DNA of 64,000 nt from an uncultured Bacteroidia bacterium (GCA_902785785.1 CADAAA010000008.1:1-64000), one strand, 5' to 3'. Positions 23,274-33,145 are shown, numbered from the stretch's first letter. Numbers and translations are program-made. Notes: a model not told the origin generated them from the letters alone.

Positions 23274-23987
23274 TCACTTCTTCTTTTTAGGGAGTTCGCA
23301 AGAAAGCTTATAGCCTGTGACGGGGCGGCCGTTGCCGTCCACGAAACGCAGGCAGAATGTGGCCATTCCCTGGCCGTTGAGCACTGCTCCGCGAAGTATG
23401 TTCCTGCCCTTCTTGAGCGTCAACCTCTGCGACATGCAGTCGTCCACGATAAGGTCACGGTCGTTGGTGAGCCTGAGGACCTCCTCGCCGTTCAGATACC
23501 AGACGGCTCCGGAGTTCACTCCGCCAGCCAGCCGGACATCCTCGATATCCTCTTCGCAGTCGATGATGGCCACAGCCCAGTACATCTGCTGGAAGTACTC
23601 CTTGCCGTAGCCTTCGGCGAAGCGCAACAGGTTGACAAAGAATTTCTTTGAATCAAGCGAGTGCCAAAGGAGGGTGGACTTGCCATATTTGACTTTGGAA
23701 CCGTCCACGGGTATGACCGTGAACTGGTCCTTAAAGTATTCCTCGGACATGGTTTCCATGAGGAAGTTGTCCGTGAGCTGGGCATTGCTGCTGAAATTCT
23801 TTGCGATGGGTTCCAGGATAGTCCACCTGCGTATGAAGCCTTCAGAGTCCGGAGTAATAGGTTCTGCTGTAGCGGGAGCGAAGTAATGGCCGAGCTCCGC
23901 CCTCTCCCCTTCCCCTGCGGCGAAAGCCTGCAGGGAAAGAAGAGAAGCCGAAACAAGGCAAAGGATAGTTTTTACCCAGTGATACAT
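23274..23987 (-). CDS. Exported accessory protein (copy B)
   Basis: A 237-residue paralogue of the protein at 21046-21831. It has a signal peptide (ILCLVSASLLSLQAFAAG) and then the shared landmarks EGFIRRWTILEPIAKNFSSN, FFVNLLRFAEGYGKEYFQ, YWAVAIIDCEEDIEDVRLAG, VWYLNGEEVLRL and LKKGRNILRGAVLNGQGM. It is shorter because it lacks the proline-rich loop of copy A and ends in a Lys-rich tail (ELPKKKK). No catalytic residues are evident. It stands between SusD (25 bases) and GH43 copy B (1 base), so it is translated with the polysaccharide-uptake genes. Binding of decorated xylan or help to the GH43 partner is inferred from pairing alone. Confidence 0.72.
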   Translation of the reverse strand: MYHWVKTILCLVSASLLSLQAFAAGEGERAELGHYFAPATAEPITPDSEGFIRRWTILEPIAKNFSSNAQLTDNFLMETMSEEYFKDQFTVIPVDGSKVKYGKSTLLWHSLDSKKFFVNLLRFAEGYGKEYFQQMYWAVAIIDCEEDIEDVRLAGGVNSGAVWYLNGEEVLRLTNDRDLIVDDCMSQRLTLKKGRNILRGAVLNGQGMATFCLRFVDGNGRPVTGYKLSCELPKKKK

Positions 23988-24012
23988 GATAATTCCCTAT
24001 TAACCAATATTA

Positions 24013-25767
24013 TTACCAACCGGGATTCTGAACTATGTTGGGATTGATGGAAGTCTCGAGATCCGGGAACGGGAAGAGCTCGTGCTTGCCGGTCTTGAAG
24101 CCGTGCTCCTTGCCGTTGCCATAAGCGGGATCGTCGTTGAAGTTGTGCATGGTCACGACAGCATGATGCTCGGGAGTAGGATTCTCAGCATAGAAGAAAC
24201 TGTCCTTGAGGGTAGGAACCTCGGAACCTGCCTTCTTCATGCCGTCGAGGTCGCCCCAGCGGAGGCAGTCGGCGTAGCGGCAGCATTCTGTCCACAGCTC
24301 GAACTTCTTCTCCCTCTTGACGTTCTCGAGAGTGAGAGAGGTGACAGGGGCGGTGCCGCCGGCACGCCTCTGAATGTCATTCAGGGCCTTGAGGCCGCTT
24401 CCGTCGGTATCGCCGACGCGGGCGCAGCACTCAGCATACATAAGGAGGACTTCAGCATAGCGGAAGAAGAGATAGTTCGCCTCGCTCCAGCCGGAGTGTC
24501 CCTTGACGTCGTTGGGGCTGACGATTCTCTTGTACTGCAGATACTCGCCGTTGCCATAGACGCCGCGGAGGTCGCTGACACCCCTGAGGGGATCCTGGGT
24601 CTTGGGACCAACGACTTCCTGGCCGTTGACAGTCCACTTGGCATTGTTCTCATCGACATCCTGGGTGTAGTCAAGCTCGTACAGGACCTCGTCGTAGGAA
24701 AGGATGGAACCCTTGCGCCTGTAGGAGTCTCCGTCGTTCGCGACGAATTCCCTGGCGAAATCGACATTGACGCCGAGTCCGCCCCAGCCGTTCTTGTTCA
24801 TACCGACCTGGATAGGTACACGGGCGAAACGGTCACCTCGCCAGCACCACATATTGGCCTGCTGCCAGGTGGAATAGTTGTACATTACAGTGAAGGAAGA
24901 TACATTGGGATTGTAGGCGACATTGCTCTCGAAGATCTTCTCCTCGTTGCCATCACCCTCGACGTGGAACAGCTCGCTCCAGCGCTCGCCGGGTACAAGG
25001 GCATACTTGCCGGAATCGATGATCTTCTTGAGGACGGTCTTGGCCTTCGCATATTCCCCGAGGAAGAGGAGGCACTTGCCCTGGACGGTCCAGGCGAGAC
25101 CCTTGGTAGCGTGGAAGGTACCATCCTTGTCGGCAGTGCTCTTCCTCTCATCAAGATACGGAGCGGACTCTTCGCACTCCTTGGCACACCACTCGAGAAG
25201 GCCCTTCTGGCCGCCCTCATAGTTGCCGGGCTTGTCACTGCCTTCGAGGACGTGGTCCACGAGCGGAGGATTGCCCCAGTATATGGCAAGAGTCATATAG
25301 AGGAAGGCGCGAATGACCCTGGCCTCGGAGATGACCCTGTCCTTGACAGCGCTCTCGCCATACTTGAAGTTGTCAGTGACGAGGTTGGTGTAATAGATGG
25401 CAAGGTAGGAATTCCTGTAGAGGGTGGAGATGATGTAGTTGCTCGGATCGTAGCGGAACTCGTCCATCTCGGCCTGCCAGTCGTTGTTGCCGTACTCCTT
25501 GCAAGCGGCGTAGACGTCGTCACCGGGAAGGTTCTGGGCGAACATGTAGGCGGTGAAGATGTTCTGACCGATGGCCTTGATGGAACACATGTTGGTCGCG
25601 AATCCGTGATAAACGGAAGTCAGGGCAGATTCGGCATCCTCATCTGTCTGATAGAAGGACTCCATAGGGATCACACCTTTCTGCGGGATCTCAAGCAGTT
25701 CCTCGTTGCAGGAAGTGGTGAAAAGACCTGCAAGACCAATCATTATGATGAATAAAGACTTTTTCAT
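24013..25767 (-). CDS. SusD/RagB-family glycan-binding lipoprotein
   Basis: A surface lipoprotein of about 584 residues: KKSLFIIMIGLAGLFTTSC gives the lipobox Cys, then NEELLEIPQKG, the standard opening of the family. Tetratricopeptide-like helices follow (NSYLAIYYTNLVTDNFKYGE, ARVIRAFLYMTLAIYWGNPP), and the C-terminal region has FRYAEVLLMYAECCARVGD, ALNDIQRRAGG and REKKFELWTECCRYADCLRW. It captures oligosaccharides and closes over the partner SusC barrel. The start at MKK (25767) is preferred to the ATG three codons earlier. It is placed directly after SusC (15-base gap) and in front of xylan-acting enzymes, so xylan fragments are the expected ligand. Confidence 0.95.
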   Translation of the reverse strand: MKKSLFIIMIGLAGLFTTSCNEELLEIPQKGVIPMESFYQTDEDAESALTSVYHGFATNMCSIKAIGQNIFTAYMFAQNLPGDDVYAACKEYGNNDWQAEMDEFRYDPSNYIISTLYRNSYLAIYYTNLVTDNFKYGESAVKDRVISEARVIRAFLYMTLAIYWGNPPLVDHVLEGSDKPGNYEGGQKGLLEWCAKECEESAPYLDERKSTADKDGTFHATKGLAWTVQGKCLLFLGEYAKAKTVLKKIIDSGKYALVPGERWSELFHVEGDGNEEKIFESNVAYNPNVSSFTVMYNYSTWQQANMWCWRGDRFARVPIQVGMNKNGWGGLGVNVDFAREFVANDGDSYRRKGSILSYDEVLYELDYTQDVDENNAKWTVNGQEVVGPKTQDPLRGVSDLRGVYGNGEYLQYKRIVSPNDVKGHSGWSEANYLFFRYAEVLLMYAECCARVGDTDGSGLKALNDIQRRAGGTAPVTSLTLENVKREKKFELWTECCRYADCLRWGDLDGMKKAGSEVPTLKDSFFYAENPTPEHHAVVTMHNFNDDPAYGNGKEHGFKTGKHELFPFPDLETSINPNIVQNPGW

Positions 25768-25782
25768 ATTGCTCATTGGTAA

Positions 25783-28700
25783 TTAGAAGGTTATGGAAAC
25801 ACCGCCGACAATCTTCCTGGATGTGGGATAGGAACCGAGGTCCATACCCATGTTGGTGGAGGTTCCGGAGGTTGCGGTCTCAGGATCGAATCCAGGATAC
25901 TTGGTGAAGGTGAAGTAGTCGTCGATGGAGACATAGACTCTTGCCCTGTTGATGAAGATCTTCTTGGTCAGGGACGAAGGGAGGGAATAACCGAGCTGAA
26001 TCTGCTTGATCTTGAAATAGCTTCCGTCGAACATGGCGCCGGAGGATGCCCAGAACGGCCAAGAGTTGGCTACGGAGAGGCAGCTGGGTAGATAGGCGTC
26101 CTTGTTGGACTCGGTCCAGGCGTTCTCGTAGAAGTAACGGAGGGAGTTGCGCATGTTGGAGTCGGCCTGGTAGAACATGTTCATGATGTTGTTGCCGATG
26201 GTGCCGGTTCCATAGATGCTGAGGTCAAAGCCCTTGTAGTCGAAATTGAGGGTGAGGCCGTAGGTGTAGTCAGGAATACCCTTACCGATGTACTTTCTGT
26301 CGCCGTCTGTCACCTTGTTGCCCACGAGTGTCTGGCCTTCGGCATCCTCGAACATAGGCTGGCCGCTGTCATGGTCCGCACCCAGATACTTGTAGCCGCG
26401 GAAGTACCAGATAGGATATCCGACCTCGAAGGCGGTAGTGAACGGGTTGTTGTAGGAGAGGCCACCGTTCTCAAGACGGTAGATGGAAGGATCGAGGAAG
26501 GTCACTTCATTGTGGAGCTTGGAGAGGTTGCCGCTGATGGAGTAGCCGAAGTCGCCGATATTGTCTTTCCAGCTGAGTTCGAACTCAAGACCGGTATTGA
26601 GGACGGAACCGGCATTGACATAAGTGCTGTTCACACCGATCTCGGGGATAGGGGCGATGCTCACAAGGAGGTCCTTGGTCCTCTTGTCGAAGTAGTCGAA
26701 ACCGAAGGTGAGGCGGTTGTTGAAGAAACGTGCATCGAGACCGAGGTCAAGCTGCTCGGAGGTCTCCCACTTCAGGCTGGGATTGGCTAGTCCGTTAGGA
26801 GCGGAACCGTAGGAGAAGGTGGGGTCGTCGTAGTGGAACTGATACATCTTGGAGTTGTATCCGATGCTGGTGGCATACTGGTATCCGCTCAGCACGTTGA
26901 CGTTACCGTTGCGGCCCCAGGAAGCGCGGAACTTGAGGAAGGAGACGATGTCACGGTTGACGTTATCCTTGAACCAGCGTTCGTTGCTGACGGTCCAGCC
27001 GGCGGAGAAGGACGGGAAGTAGCCCCAGCGTGAAGCCTTGGACAACTTGGAGGAGTCGAAGGCATCAGCGCGGAAGTTAACCTGGAAGCTGTAACGGTTG
27101 TCGTAAGTGTAGGTCAGACGGCCGAAATAAGCAAGGCTGGCGGACCTGCCGGGGGCGTTGCTGAACGTCCTGGTAGTATTGTCATTGGTATTCACATAGT
27201 TGAGATACCTGAAGTTGGGCTCGTATCCGGTGAGGATATCGGGACCGGAAGCAGAGGCGCTGACATTGTCGCTCTTGTTCTCAGTGTAGGACATACCGGC
27301 CATGAGGGTGATGGCATGCTTCCTGAGATTGAGGACGTAGTTGGCGAAGTTCTCCCACTGATAATACCTGCTGGTATTGGCACTGGCGGAGATGCTGTAG
27401 TTGTCAGTGTAAGCGAGCTTGGTAGCATAGTAAGGCTCGCTGTAGCTGTGCGAAGACGACTGGGCGGCCCTGTAACCGAAGCGGGAAGTGAAAGTGAATC
27501 CCTTGAAAGGAGTGAAGTTGGCGTAAAGGGTACCGCGGAAGTTGAGGCCTTCGTTGGTGGAGTCGGTCTTGTCCCTCTGGATGAACGGGCTTCCGTTGTC
27601 GTCATCGACATACTTGGAAGTGGCGTACCAATATCCGGTGACAGGGTCCTTCATGATGTTCTGTCCCTTCTCGTAAGCCTCGAGCATACCGGGAGCGAAC
27701 TGCTGGGGATCAGTATAATAGACAGGTGTAAGAGGGTCGATGGTGAGGACGGAGCCGAGCATGGAGCCATAGCGTCCCTGCTGGGAGACGCCCTTGGAGG
27801 AACGGCTCTCCATGGAGGTGTTGACACCGACCTGGATCCAGTCGTAGATCTGGTAGTCGGCATTGATCTGGGCGCTCAGACGGGTGTACTCATCCTTGTC
27901 ACCTACGATGATACCGTTGTTCTTGAGGTAGTTGAGGGAGGTGAAGAAGTGACCCTTGTTGTTGCCGCCCTGGAAGGAGAGTGAGTGCTGGGGAGAAAGA
28001 GTCGGCTCAAACACGACGTCGAACCAGTCGGTATCGGTACCGTCATACTTGTTGGCTGCCATAGCGCCTTCCATGTCGATACCGGAAGCCTGCTTGTAAG
28101 CGATCCAGTCCTTCGCACGGAAGATCTCAGCCTTCTTGCCAAGGGTCTGGCGGGTCAGTTTATAATCATAGGTAATGCTGGAGCGGCCGTTGTTGGCGGA
28201 ACCGCTCTTCGTAGTGATGAGCACGACACCGTTACCGGCCTGTGCACCATAGATGGCGGCGGAAGCAGCGTCCTTCAGGACCTCCATGCTCTGGATCATG
28301 GAAGGATCGAGATAGCTGATATTGTCAACCTTCAATCCATCGACGATGAGGAGAGGTCCGATGTTGCCGGAGTTGGAGGAATAACCGCGGACGCGGATGG
28401 CTGCCGAAGCACCAGGGGCACCGGAACTGTTGATGATGTGGATACCGGCGGCTTTTCCCTGAAGGGCGGCGGCGGCGTCGGAAGTGGACCTGTTCTGGAA
28501 CTCTTCCTCACGGATGGAGGAAACAGAGCCGGTGAGGTCGCTCTTTCTCTGTACGCCGTATCCGATAACGACCGTTTCCTCAAGGAACTCGGTATCCTCC
28601 TGAAGGACGATGTTGTAGACGGCCTGGTTGCCGACCACGAACGTCTGGGTGGAATAACCGATGCAGGAAACGCTGAGTGTGGAACCGTTAGGGACAGTCA

Positions 28701-28908
28701 GCGAGAAGTTTCCGTCAACGTCCGTGACGGTTCCCGTAGTACTGTTGCCCACCAGCATGACTGATGCGCCGATTACAGGCTGGCCTGTACCATCAAGCAC
28801 GGTGCCGGTGATGGCCCTCTGCTGTGCGAAAGCGCTCACCTGGCCGAAGATCGCTGCGATCGCCAATATGGCGAAAATGCGAAACTTGCTCTGAATTAGG
28901 TGTTTCAT
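25783..28908 (-). CDS. SusC/RagA TonB-dependent outer-membrane transporter
   Basis: About 1041 residues. The signal peptide (IFAILAIAAIFGQVSAFAQQ) is followed by a carboxypeptidase-like regulatory domain (ITGTVLDGTGQPVIGASVML), a TonB-box region (EETVVIGYGVQRKSDLTGSV), the plug domain with the SusC signature LLIVDGLKVDNISYLDPSMI and SIEVLKD-like SMEVLKDAASAAIYG, and the 22-strand barrel ending IVGGVSITF. It imports oligosaccharides bound by SusD using TonB energy. A longer reading frame to 29001 lacks signal character; the ATG at 28908 precedes MKHLIQSKF and fits the leader length. It is the first gene of a seven-gene operon ending at GH10 and is transcribed divergently from the hybrid regulator. 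Confidence 0.96.
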   Translation of the reverse strand: MKHLIQSKFRIFAILAIAAIFGQVSAFAQQRAITGTVLDGTGQPVIGASVMLVGNSTTGTVTDVDGNFSLTVPNGSTLSVSCIGYSTQTFVVGNQAVYNIVLQEDTEFLEETVVIGYGVQRKSDLTGSVSSIREEEFQNRSTSDAAAALQGKAAGIHIINSSGAPGASAAIRVRGYSSNSGNIGPLLIVDGLKVDNISYLDPSMIQSMEVLKDAASAAIYGAQAGNGVVLITTKSGSANNGRSSITYDYKLTRQTLGKKAEIFRAKDWIAYKQASGIDMEGAMAANKYDGTDTDWFDVVFEPTLSPQHSLSFQGGNNKGHFFTSLNYLKNNGIIVGDKDEYTRLSAQINADYQIYDWIQVGVNTSMESRSSKGVSQQGRYGSMLGSVLTIDPLTPVYYTDPQQFAPGMLEAYEKGQNIMKDPVTGYWYATSKYVDDDNGSPFIQRDKTDSTNEGLNFRGTLYANFTPFKGFTFTSRFGYRAAQSSSHSYSEPYYATKLAYTDNYSISASANTSRYYQWENFANYVLNLRKHAITLMAGMSYTENKSDNVSASASGPDILTGYEPNFRYLNYVNTNDNTTRTFSNAPGRSASLAYFGRLTYTYDNRYSFQVNFRADAFDSSKLSKASRWGYFPSFSAGWTVSNERWFKDNVNRDIVSFLKFRASWGRNGNVNVLSGYQYATSIGYNSKMYQFHYDDPTFSYGSAPNGLANPSLKWETSEQLDLGLDARFFNNRLTFGFDYFDKRTKDLLVSIAPIPEIGVNSTYVNAGSVLNTGLEFELSWKDNIGDFGYSISGNLSKLHNEVTFLDPSIYRLENGGLSYNNPFTTAFEVGYPIWYFRGYKYLGADHDSGQPMFEDAEGQTLVGNKVTDGDRKYIGKGIPDYTYGLTLNFDYKGFDLSIYGTGTIGNNIMNMFYQADSNMRNSLRYFYENAWTESNKDAYLPSCLSVANSWPFWASSGAMFDGSYFKIKQIQLGYSLPSSLTKKIFINRARVYVSIDDYFTFTKYPGFDPETATSGTSTNMGMDLGSYPTSRKIVGGVSITF

Positions 28909-28955
28909 AAAATAGAATTGAGTATTGGTTAAAATAAGTGTGATTTCAACTGGAC

Positions 28956-28963
28956 CAAAATTA
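28956..28963 (-). promoter_or_regulatory. -7 box of the SusC operon
   Basis: TAATTTTG read on the minus strand, about 48 bases before the SusC ATG. No TTG is found 18-21 bases upstream, which fits a promoter that depends on the adjacent activator. Confidence 0.5.
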
Positions 28964-29114
28964 CCGTTATATATATTTATGGAATGCCATTTACGAATCA
29001 TTTAATATAAAACGGTTTAACACTTACCCGGCTTTTTTACGAATTGATCCGCTATTTACAATACCAAACCAAAAGGTTTTACTTTTCACTATCTTTATCT
29101 GAAAATATCATTTT

Positions 29115-29138
29115 CGGCTAATAAGATGTAATTAGCCG
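29115..29138. promoter_or_regulatory. Perfect inverted repeat, candidate operator
   Basis: CGGCTAAT (29115-29122) and ATTAGCCG (29131-29138) are exact reverse complements with 8 bases between them. No T tract follows, so it is not a terminator. Its position between the divergent SusC and regulator genes makes a dimeric regulator-binding site plausible. Confidence 0.45.
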
Positions 29139-29200
29139 CCAAAGATTCATTTTTTATATATCGCCGCGTTATTGTTATACCTTCTTTTATAATGAAGTCC

Positions 29201-29208
29201 TAACTTTG
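29201..29208 (+). promoter_or_regulatory. -7 box of the hybrid regulator gene
   Basis: TAACTTTG matches TAnnTTTG exactly and lies 19 bases before the ATG. A well-spaced TTG is missing, so the promoter is likely weak or activated. Confidence 0.55.
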
Positions 29209-29227
29209 TGAAGCTTATTGATCCGAT

Positions 29228-32200
29228 ATGAAGAATTTCAGACTGACGATACTCGCGATCCTGCTTTGCTGCACCGTCTCAAATGCCGCTCAGCCGCATC
29301 ATTTCTATGCCCGCTTCACCAGTTGGGAAGGCCTGCCCGAGGCATACATATCTTCCGTCTGCCAGGACGCTTTCGGCCGTATCTGGGTGGGATCCAAAGA
29401 CGGTGTCTTCTACTATACCGGTGAGGAGTTCGTACCGTTTTCAAATTCCGACTATCTCGGGCAGTGTGCCCCTAACACTTTGGCTGTTAGCCTCGATGCC
29501 GATGGTTGCGTATGGATACTCTCCCAGCATGGCACCGGATACTATGATATCTACTCGGACAGCTTCACTCTTATCGAGGACCTGCAGGATACTGTCGTCA
29601 ATGACATCGACATAACGGCCGACGGTGCCGTATGGCTTACATCTTCAAACGGCATATTGAAGTATGACAAGGCCACAGGTGATGTTTCCAACATGACGGA
29701 GTCCACGTCTTTCTCCCCATTCAGGGCATGTGTCACATCAGACGGCAACCTTGTATTCACGGCGCGCAACAACAGCATTTACGTACTCAACACCACTTCC
29801 GGGAATGTAAAATCCGTACGGACTGACCGTCCCGGAGCGAGTTTCCAGTTCATAGAGAGTTTAGGCGATTCCAAACTGCTTGTCAGCAACGGCCTTCACG
29901 AAGTCTGCCTTGCCGACCTTGATTCCGGTTCCACCGAGTCCCTCATAGATGACAATCTCATCCTGAACAAGGCCGAAGTACAATGCCTCCTCCATGAGGA
30001 TGGCCTGTACTGGATCGGCACGACATACGGTCTGCTCATCTATGATCCGGACACGCGTTCAGTAGAGAAACAGTTCCCGGATGAGCTGAACATCGCCACC
30101 CTCGGAGGCGAGAGTGTCCGTTGCCTGTTCAGCGACAGGTATGGTAATGTCTGGGCAGGGACTTGGAATGGAGGTCTTAGATGCTGGATGACATACGAGG
30201 TCGGCTTCAGCCGCTTTGTCTCCGATGACACGCCACATACCCTCGTCGGCAACACCGTCCGCGCGGTCTGTGACGGACCGGACGGAATGGTATGGATCGG
30301 AAGTGAGGAGGGATATCTCTGTCGCTTCAACCCTAAGGACCAGTCGTTTGCCGATTTCACGCCTTATGCCGGCGTAGCTTTCGGAACGGCTATCACCGAC
30401 CTTACACGCATCGGTTCCATGATTTGGATCACTTCATATGGAGACGGGATCACCGCTTTCGATCCCATAGCAGGAAAGGCTGTGAGAAAGTATCATCTGC
30501 CAAGCAATGACTGCATGACCATCATGAAGGCCAGCGACGGCTGCATCTACGCAGGCACCAGGGAGGGCATGTATCGCTTCAATGCTTCAGCCGACGCTTT
30601 CGAGCTTGTCGACGTGGTCGGCAAGCCGTTCGTCCACAGTATCATTGAAGATAAGGGCGAGCGTCTGGTCATCAGTACTTTCTATCAGGGATTCGGTATC
30701 TATGACCTCCCGACAGGTTCATACAGGAAGGTCCAGGCAGCCCAGGGCGAAGCCATTACAAGCTTTACGTTGGATTCACGCGGAGCACTCTGGGCTACGA
30801 CGGACGGAGCCGGAGTATGCAAGATTGACATATCTGCCGACGGCAACACCGTGGAGGTCAAGCATTTTGACAAGTCTAACGGCCTGCCGTCCAACTCCGT
30901 AGGAAGCATTACCGAGGATGAGGACGGTCATTTCTGGATTGCCACCACGATGGGTCTGGTAGACTTCGACCCCAAGGAAGAAAGAGTACTCGGAACCTTT
31001 ATGCAGGCCGACAATGTCATCGGAAAGCATTTCACTTTCGGGAGCAATTACAAGTCTCCTGACGGCCTCGTTTTCCTCGGTACCAACGAAGGCTTGCTTA
31101 TGTTCGAGCCCGAATACATTCAGGAAAGGTTCGGCCACTCCCCCATCAGGATCACGGACATCACGCTCGGCTCGTCCAGAGGAAGCGCCGTCGCATCCCA
31201 GAAGGGCCGTTCATCCATCACGTCCGAGTCCATACGCGTCAAGCAGAAGGATGCTGCCTTCATCTCCATCACCTACTCGGCCATGAACTATGCGAGCCCA
31301 AATATCGAGAGATATGAGTGTCAGCTGGTCAAGAGAGGGTTCCGGAACAATATCGTGACGGACGAAAACCATATTGCCTATGCCGGCCTGAGGCCCGGCG
31401 CCTACCGCTTCACCGTCAATTTCGCCGACAGTGAAGATGAGTCGACAGAAGCTGCCCTGGACATATCAGTCGTTGCCCCATGGTATCGTTCCAAACTGGC
31501 ATGGCTGATCTACATGCTTCTTCTGGCCGGATTGGTTTTCAGTTATTTCCACCAGAAGAACAGGAAACGCGAGGCTGAGGCCCAGCGCCGTCTCGAACTT
31601 GTGGAAGCCAAGAAAGAAAAGGATCTCGCACACGAGAAGATGGATTTCTTCACCAATATCGCCCACGAGATCCGGACCCCTGTGTCTGTGCTGCAGATCC
31701 TGCTGGACAAGACCGTTTCCGAACGCAAGGTCACTGAAGGCGTCAAGGATGACATGAATGCCATGCGCCTCAATGTCGAGAGGCTCAAGAAACTCTGCGA
31801 CGACCTTCTGGACTTCCGCAAGATGGACAGCGGCCGCACACACCTTGTATTCACGACCGAGGATATCTGCGCCATCGTGCGCAAATCTATCAACTCCTTC
31901 GAGACGGCTGCCAAGGCACGCGGACTCGAGTTCACCTCCTCTTTCTCCAATGACTCCATCATGGCGGTCTGCGATGCCGACGCTATCGAAAGCGTTGTCT
32001 GCAACCTGCTTTCCAACTCCATAAAGTACTCCAATTCCAAGATCGACGTCGATGTCAAGGAAGAGAATGAAAAGGTTGTCATACGCGTGGAAAACGACGG
32101 TGTGCGCGTACCGGAAGAGGAAAGCGAGCTCATATTCGAGGCCTTCTACCAGAGCAAGTCCCTGGAGAAGAACGGCACGGGACTCGGTCTAACCTATTCG

Positions 32201-33133
32201 CGCAAGATCGCTTCGCTCCATCAGGGCAGGCTCTATCTAGACACTTCAGTCAAGGACCTGAACTCGTTTGTCCTTGAAATCCCCGAGAAAGCGGTCCAGG
32301 AGACCCGCAGCGAAACTCCTGCCGCCAAGGTGCCGTCCATACCGGAGGACGACATTCCGGACATGCCCGGCCAGAAAGCCGTCGTACTCGTAGTCGAGGA
32401 CAACGATACCATGCGCGACCTCATCCGCGACGCCCTGGTCAAGGACTATGATATCCTTTCAGCCGGTGACGGCGAAGAAGCCCTTTCCATTGTAAGGAAT
32501 TCCCGCGTGGACCTCGTCGTAAGCGACATCATGATGCCTAAGATGGACGGATGCGAGCTCTGCAACGCCATCAAGGAGGATATCAGCCTGAGCCATATCC
32601 CCGTATTGCTCCTTACCGCAGCCGTTGGAGTCGAAACGCATATACGTTCGCTCAAGTCTGGAGCCGACGCATACATCGAGAAACCCTTCAAGATGGATGT
32701 CCTGAAAGCCAACATCAGCAACCTATTCCGCAACAGGGATATCAGGAACGAGCAGTTCTCATCCTCTCCCCTTTCGCATTACAGTTTCTCGAGCGTAAGC
32801 AAGATCGAGGAGGATTTCATGAACTCGCTGCATTCATTCATACAGGACCACATTTCGGAAACCGAGCTTACCATAGACAGGCTGGCGGATGCCATGGCGG
32901 TATCACGCGCCACCCTTACCCGCAAGGTCAAGGCCAATACCGGTCTGACCGTGAACGAATACGTCAGGATCAGCCGCCTCAAGAAGGCCGTCGAACTCCT
33001 TGCGGAGAACAACTACCGCATCAACGAAGTCGCATACCTCGTCGGGTATTCCTCCCCTTCGTATTTCACGCTCAGTTTCCAGAAACAGTTCGGCAAGCTG
33101 CCTTCAGAATTCATCAAGAATAAAACACAATAA
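29228..33133 (+). CDS. Hybrid two-component system regulator (HTCS)
   Basis: A 1301-residue one-protein sensor, kinase and transcription factor. Signal peptide (about 1-20); periplasmic two-propeller sensor of repeated blades (IWVGSKDGVFYYTGEEFVPF, YWIGTTYGLLIYDPDTRS, HFWIATTMGLVDFDP), then a Y_Y_Y domain (about 670-745); one membrane helix (LAWLIYMLLLAGLVFSYFH, about 757-775); HisKA with FFTNIAHEIRTPVSVL (His813); HATPase with GTGLGLTYSRKIASLHQG; receiver domain from VVLVVEDNDTMRDLI with phospho-acceptor Asp1100 in VVSDIMMPKMDG; AraC-type helix-turn-helix at about 1200-1298 (LADAMAVSRATLTRKVKANT, AYLVGYSSPSYFTLSFQKQF). It should sense an oligosaccharide in the periplasm and activate the divergent SusC operon. 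Unusually, it is followed by rpiB and six more genes on the same strand with 12 bases or less between genes. Confidence 0.96.
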   Translation: MKNFRLTILAILLCCTVSNAAQPHHFYARFTSWEGLPEAYISSVCQDAFGRIWVGSKDGVFYYTGEEFVPFSNSDYLGQCAPNTLAVSLDADGCVWILSQHGTGYYDIYSDSFTLIEDLQDTVVNDIDITADGAVWLTSSNGILKYDKATGDVSNMTESTSFSPFRACVTSDGNLVFTARNNSIYVLNTTSGNVKSVRTDRPGASFQFIESLGDSKLLVSNGLHEVCLADLDSGSTESLIDDNLILNKAEVQCLLHEDGLYWIGTTYGLLIYDPDTRSVEKQFPDELNIATLGGESVRCLFSDRYGNVWAGTWNGGLRCWMTYEVGFSRFVSDDTPHTLVGNTVRAVCDGPDGMVWIGSEEGYLCRFNPKDQSFADFTPYAGVAFGTAITDLTRIGSMIWITSYGDGITAFDPIAGKAVRKYHLPSNDCMTIMKASDGCIYAGTREGMYRFNASADAFELVDVVGKPFVHSIIEDKGERLVISTFYQGFGIYDLPTGSYRKVQAAQGEAITSFTLDSRGALWATTDGAGVCKIDISADGNTVEVKHFDKSNGLPSNSVGSITEDEDGHFWIATTMGLVDFDPKEERVLGTFMQADNVIGKHFTFGSNYKSPDGLVFLGTNEGLLMFEPEYIQERFGHSPIRITDITLGSSRGSAVASQKGRSSITSESIRVKQKDAAFISITYSAMNYASPNIERYECQLVKRGFRNNIVTDENHIAYAGLRPGAYRFTVNFADSEDESTEAALDISVVAPWYRSKLAWLIYMLLLAGLVFSYFHQKNRKREAEAQRRLELVEAKKEKDLAHEKMDFFTNIAHEIRTPVSVLQILLDKTVSERKVTEGVKDDMNAMRLNVERLKKLCDDLLDFRKMDSGRTHLVFTTEDICAIVRKSINSFETAAKARGLEFTSSFSNDSIMAVCDADAIESVVCNLLSNSIKYSNSKIDVDVKEENEKVVIRVENDGVRVPEEESELIFEAFYQSKSLEKNGTGLGLTYSRKIASLHQGRLYLDTSVKDLNSFVLEIPEKAVQETRSETPAAKVPSIPEDDIPDMPGQKAVVLVVEDNDTMRDLIRDALVKDYDILSAGDGEEALSIVRNSRVDLVVSDIMMPKMDGCELCNAIKEDISLSHIPVLLLTAAVGVETHIRSLKSGADAYIEKPFKMDVLKANISNLFRNRDIRNEQFSSSPLSHYSFSSVSKIEEDFMNSLHSFIQDHISETELTIDRLADAMAVSRATLTRKVKANTGLTVNEYVRISRLKKAVELLAENNYRINEVAYLVGYSSPSYFTLSFQKQFGKLPSEFIKNKTQ

Positions 33134-33145
33134 CCTTAAGTATCT

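Larger units (their letters stand above)
28909..29227. other. Divergent regulatory region between SusC and the hybrid regulator
   Basis: 319 bases, AT-rich compared with the flanks and without a gene. It holds a -7-type box toward SusC, one toward the regulator, and an 8-base inverted repeat (29115-29138). It is the expected place for binding of the hybrid regulator. Confidence 0.75.

Noticed and set aside
24082-25755. 557-residue open frame on the plus strand
   Set aside because: Exact antisense shadow of the SusD gene; a codon-bias artefact of GC-rich DNA with a Val/Leu/Gly-rich translation and no family features.
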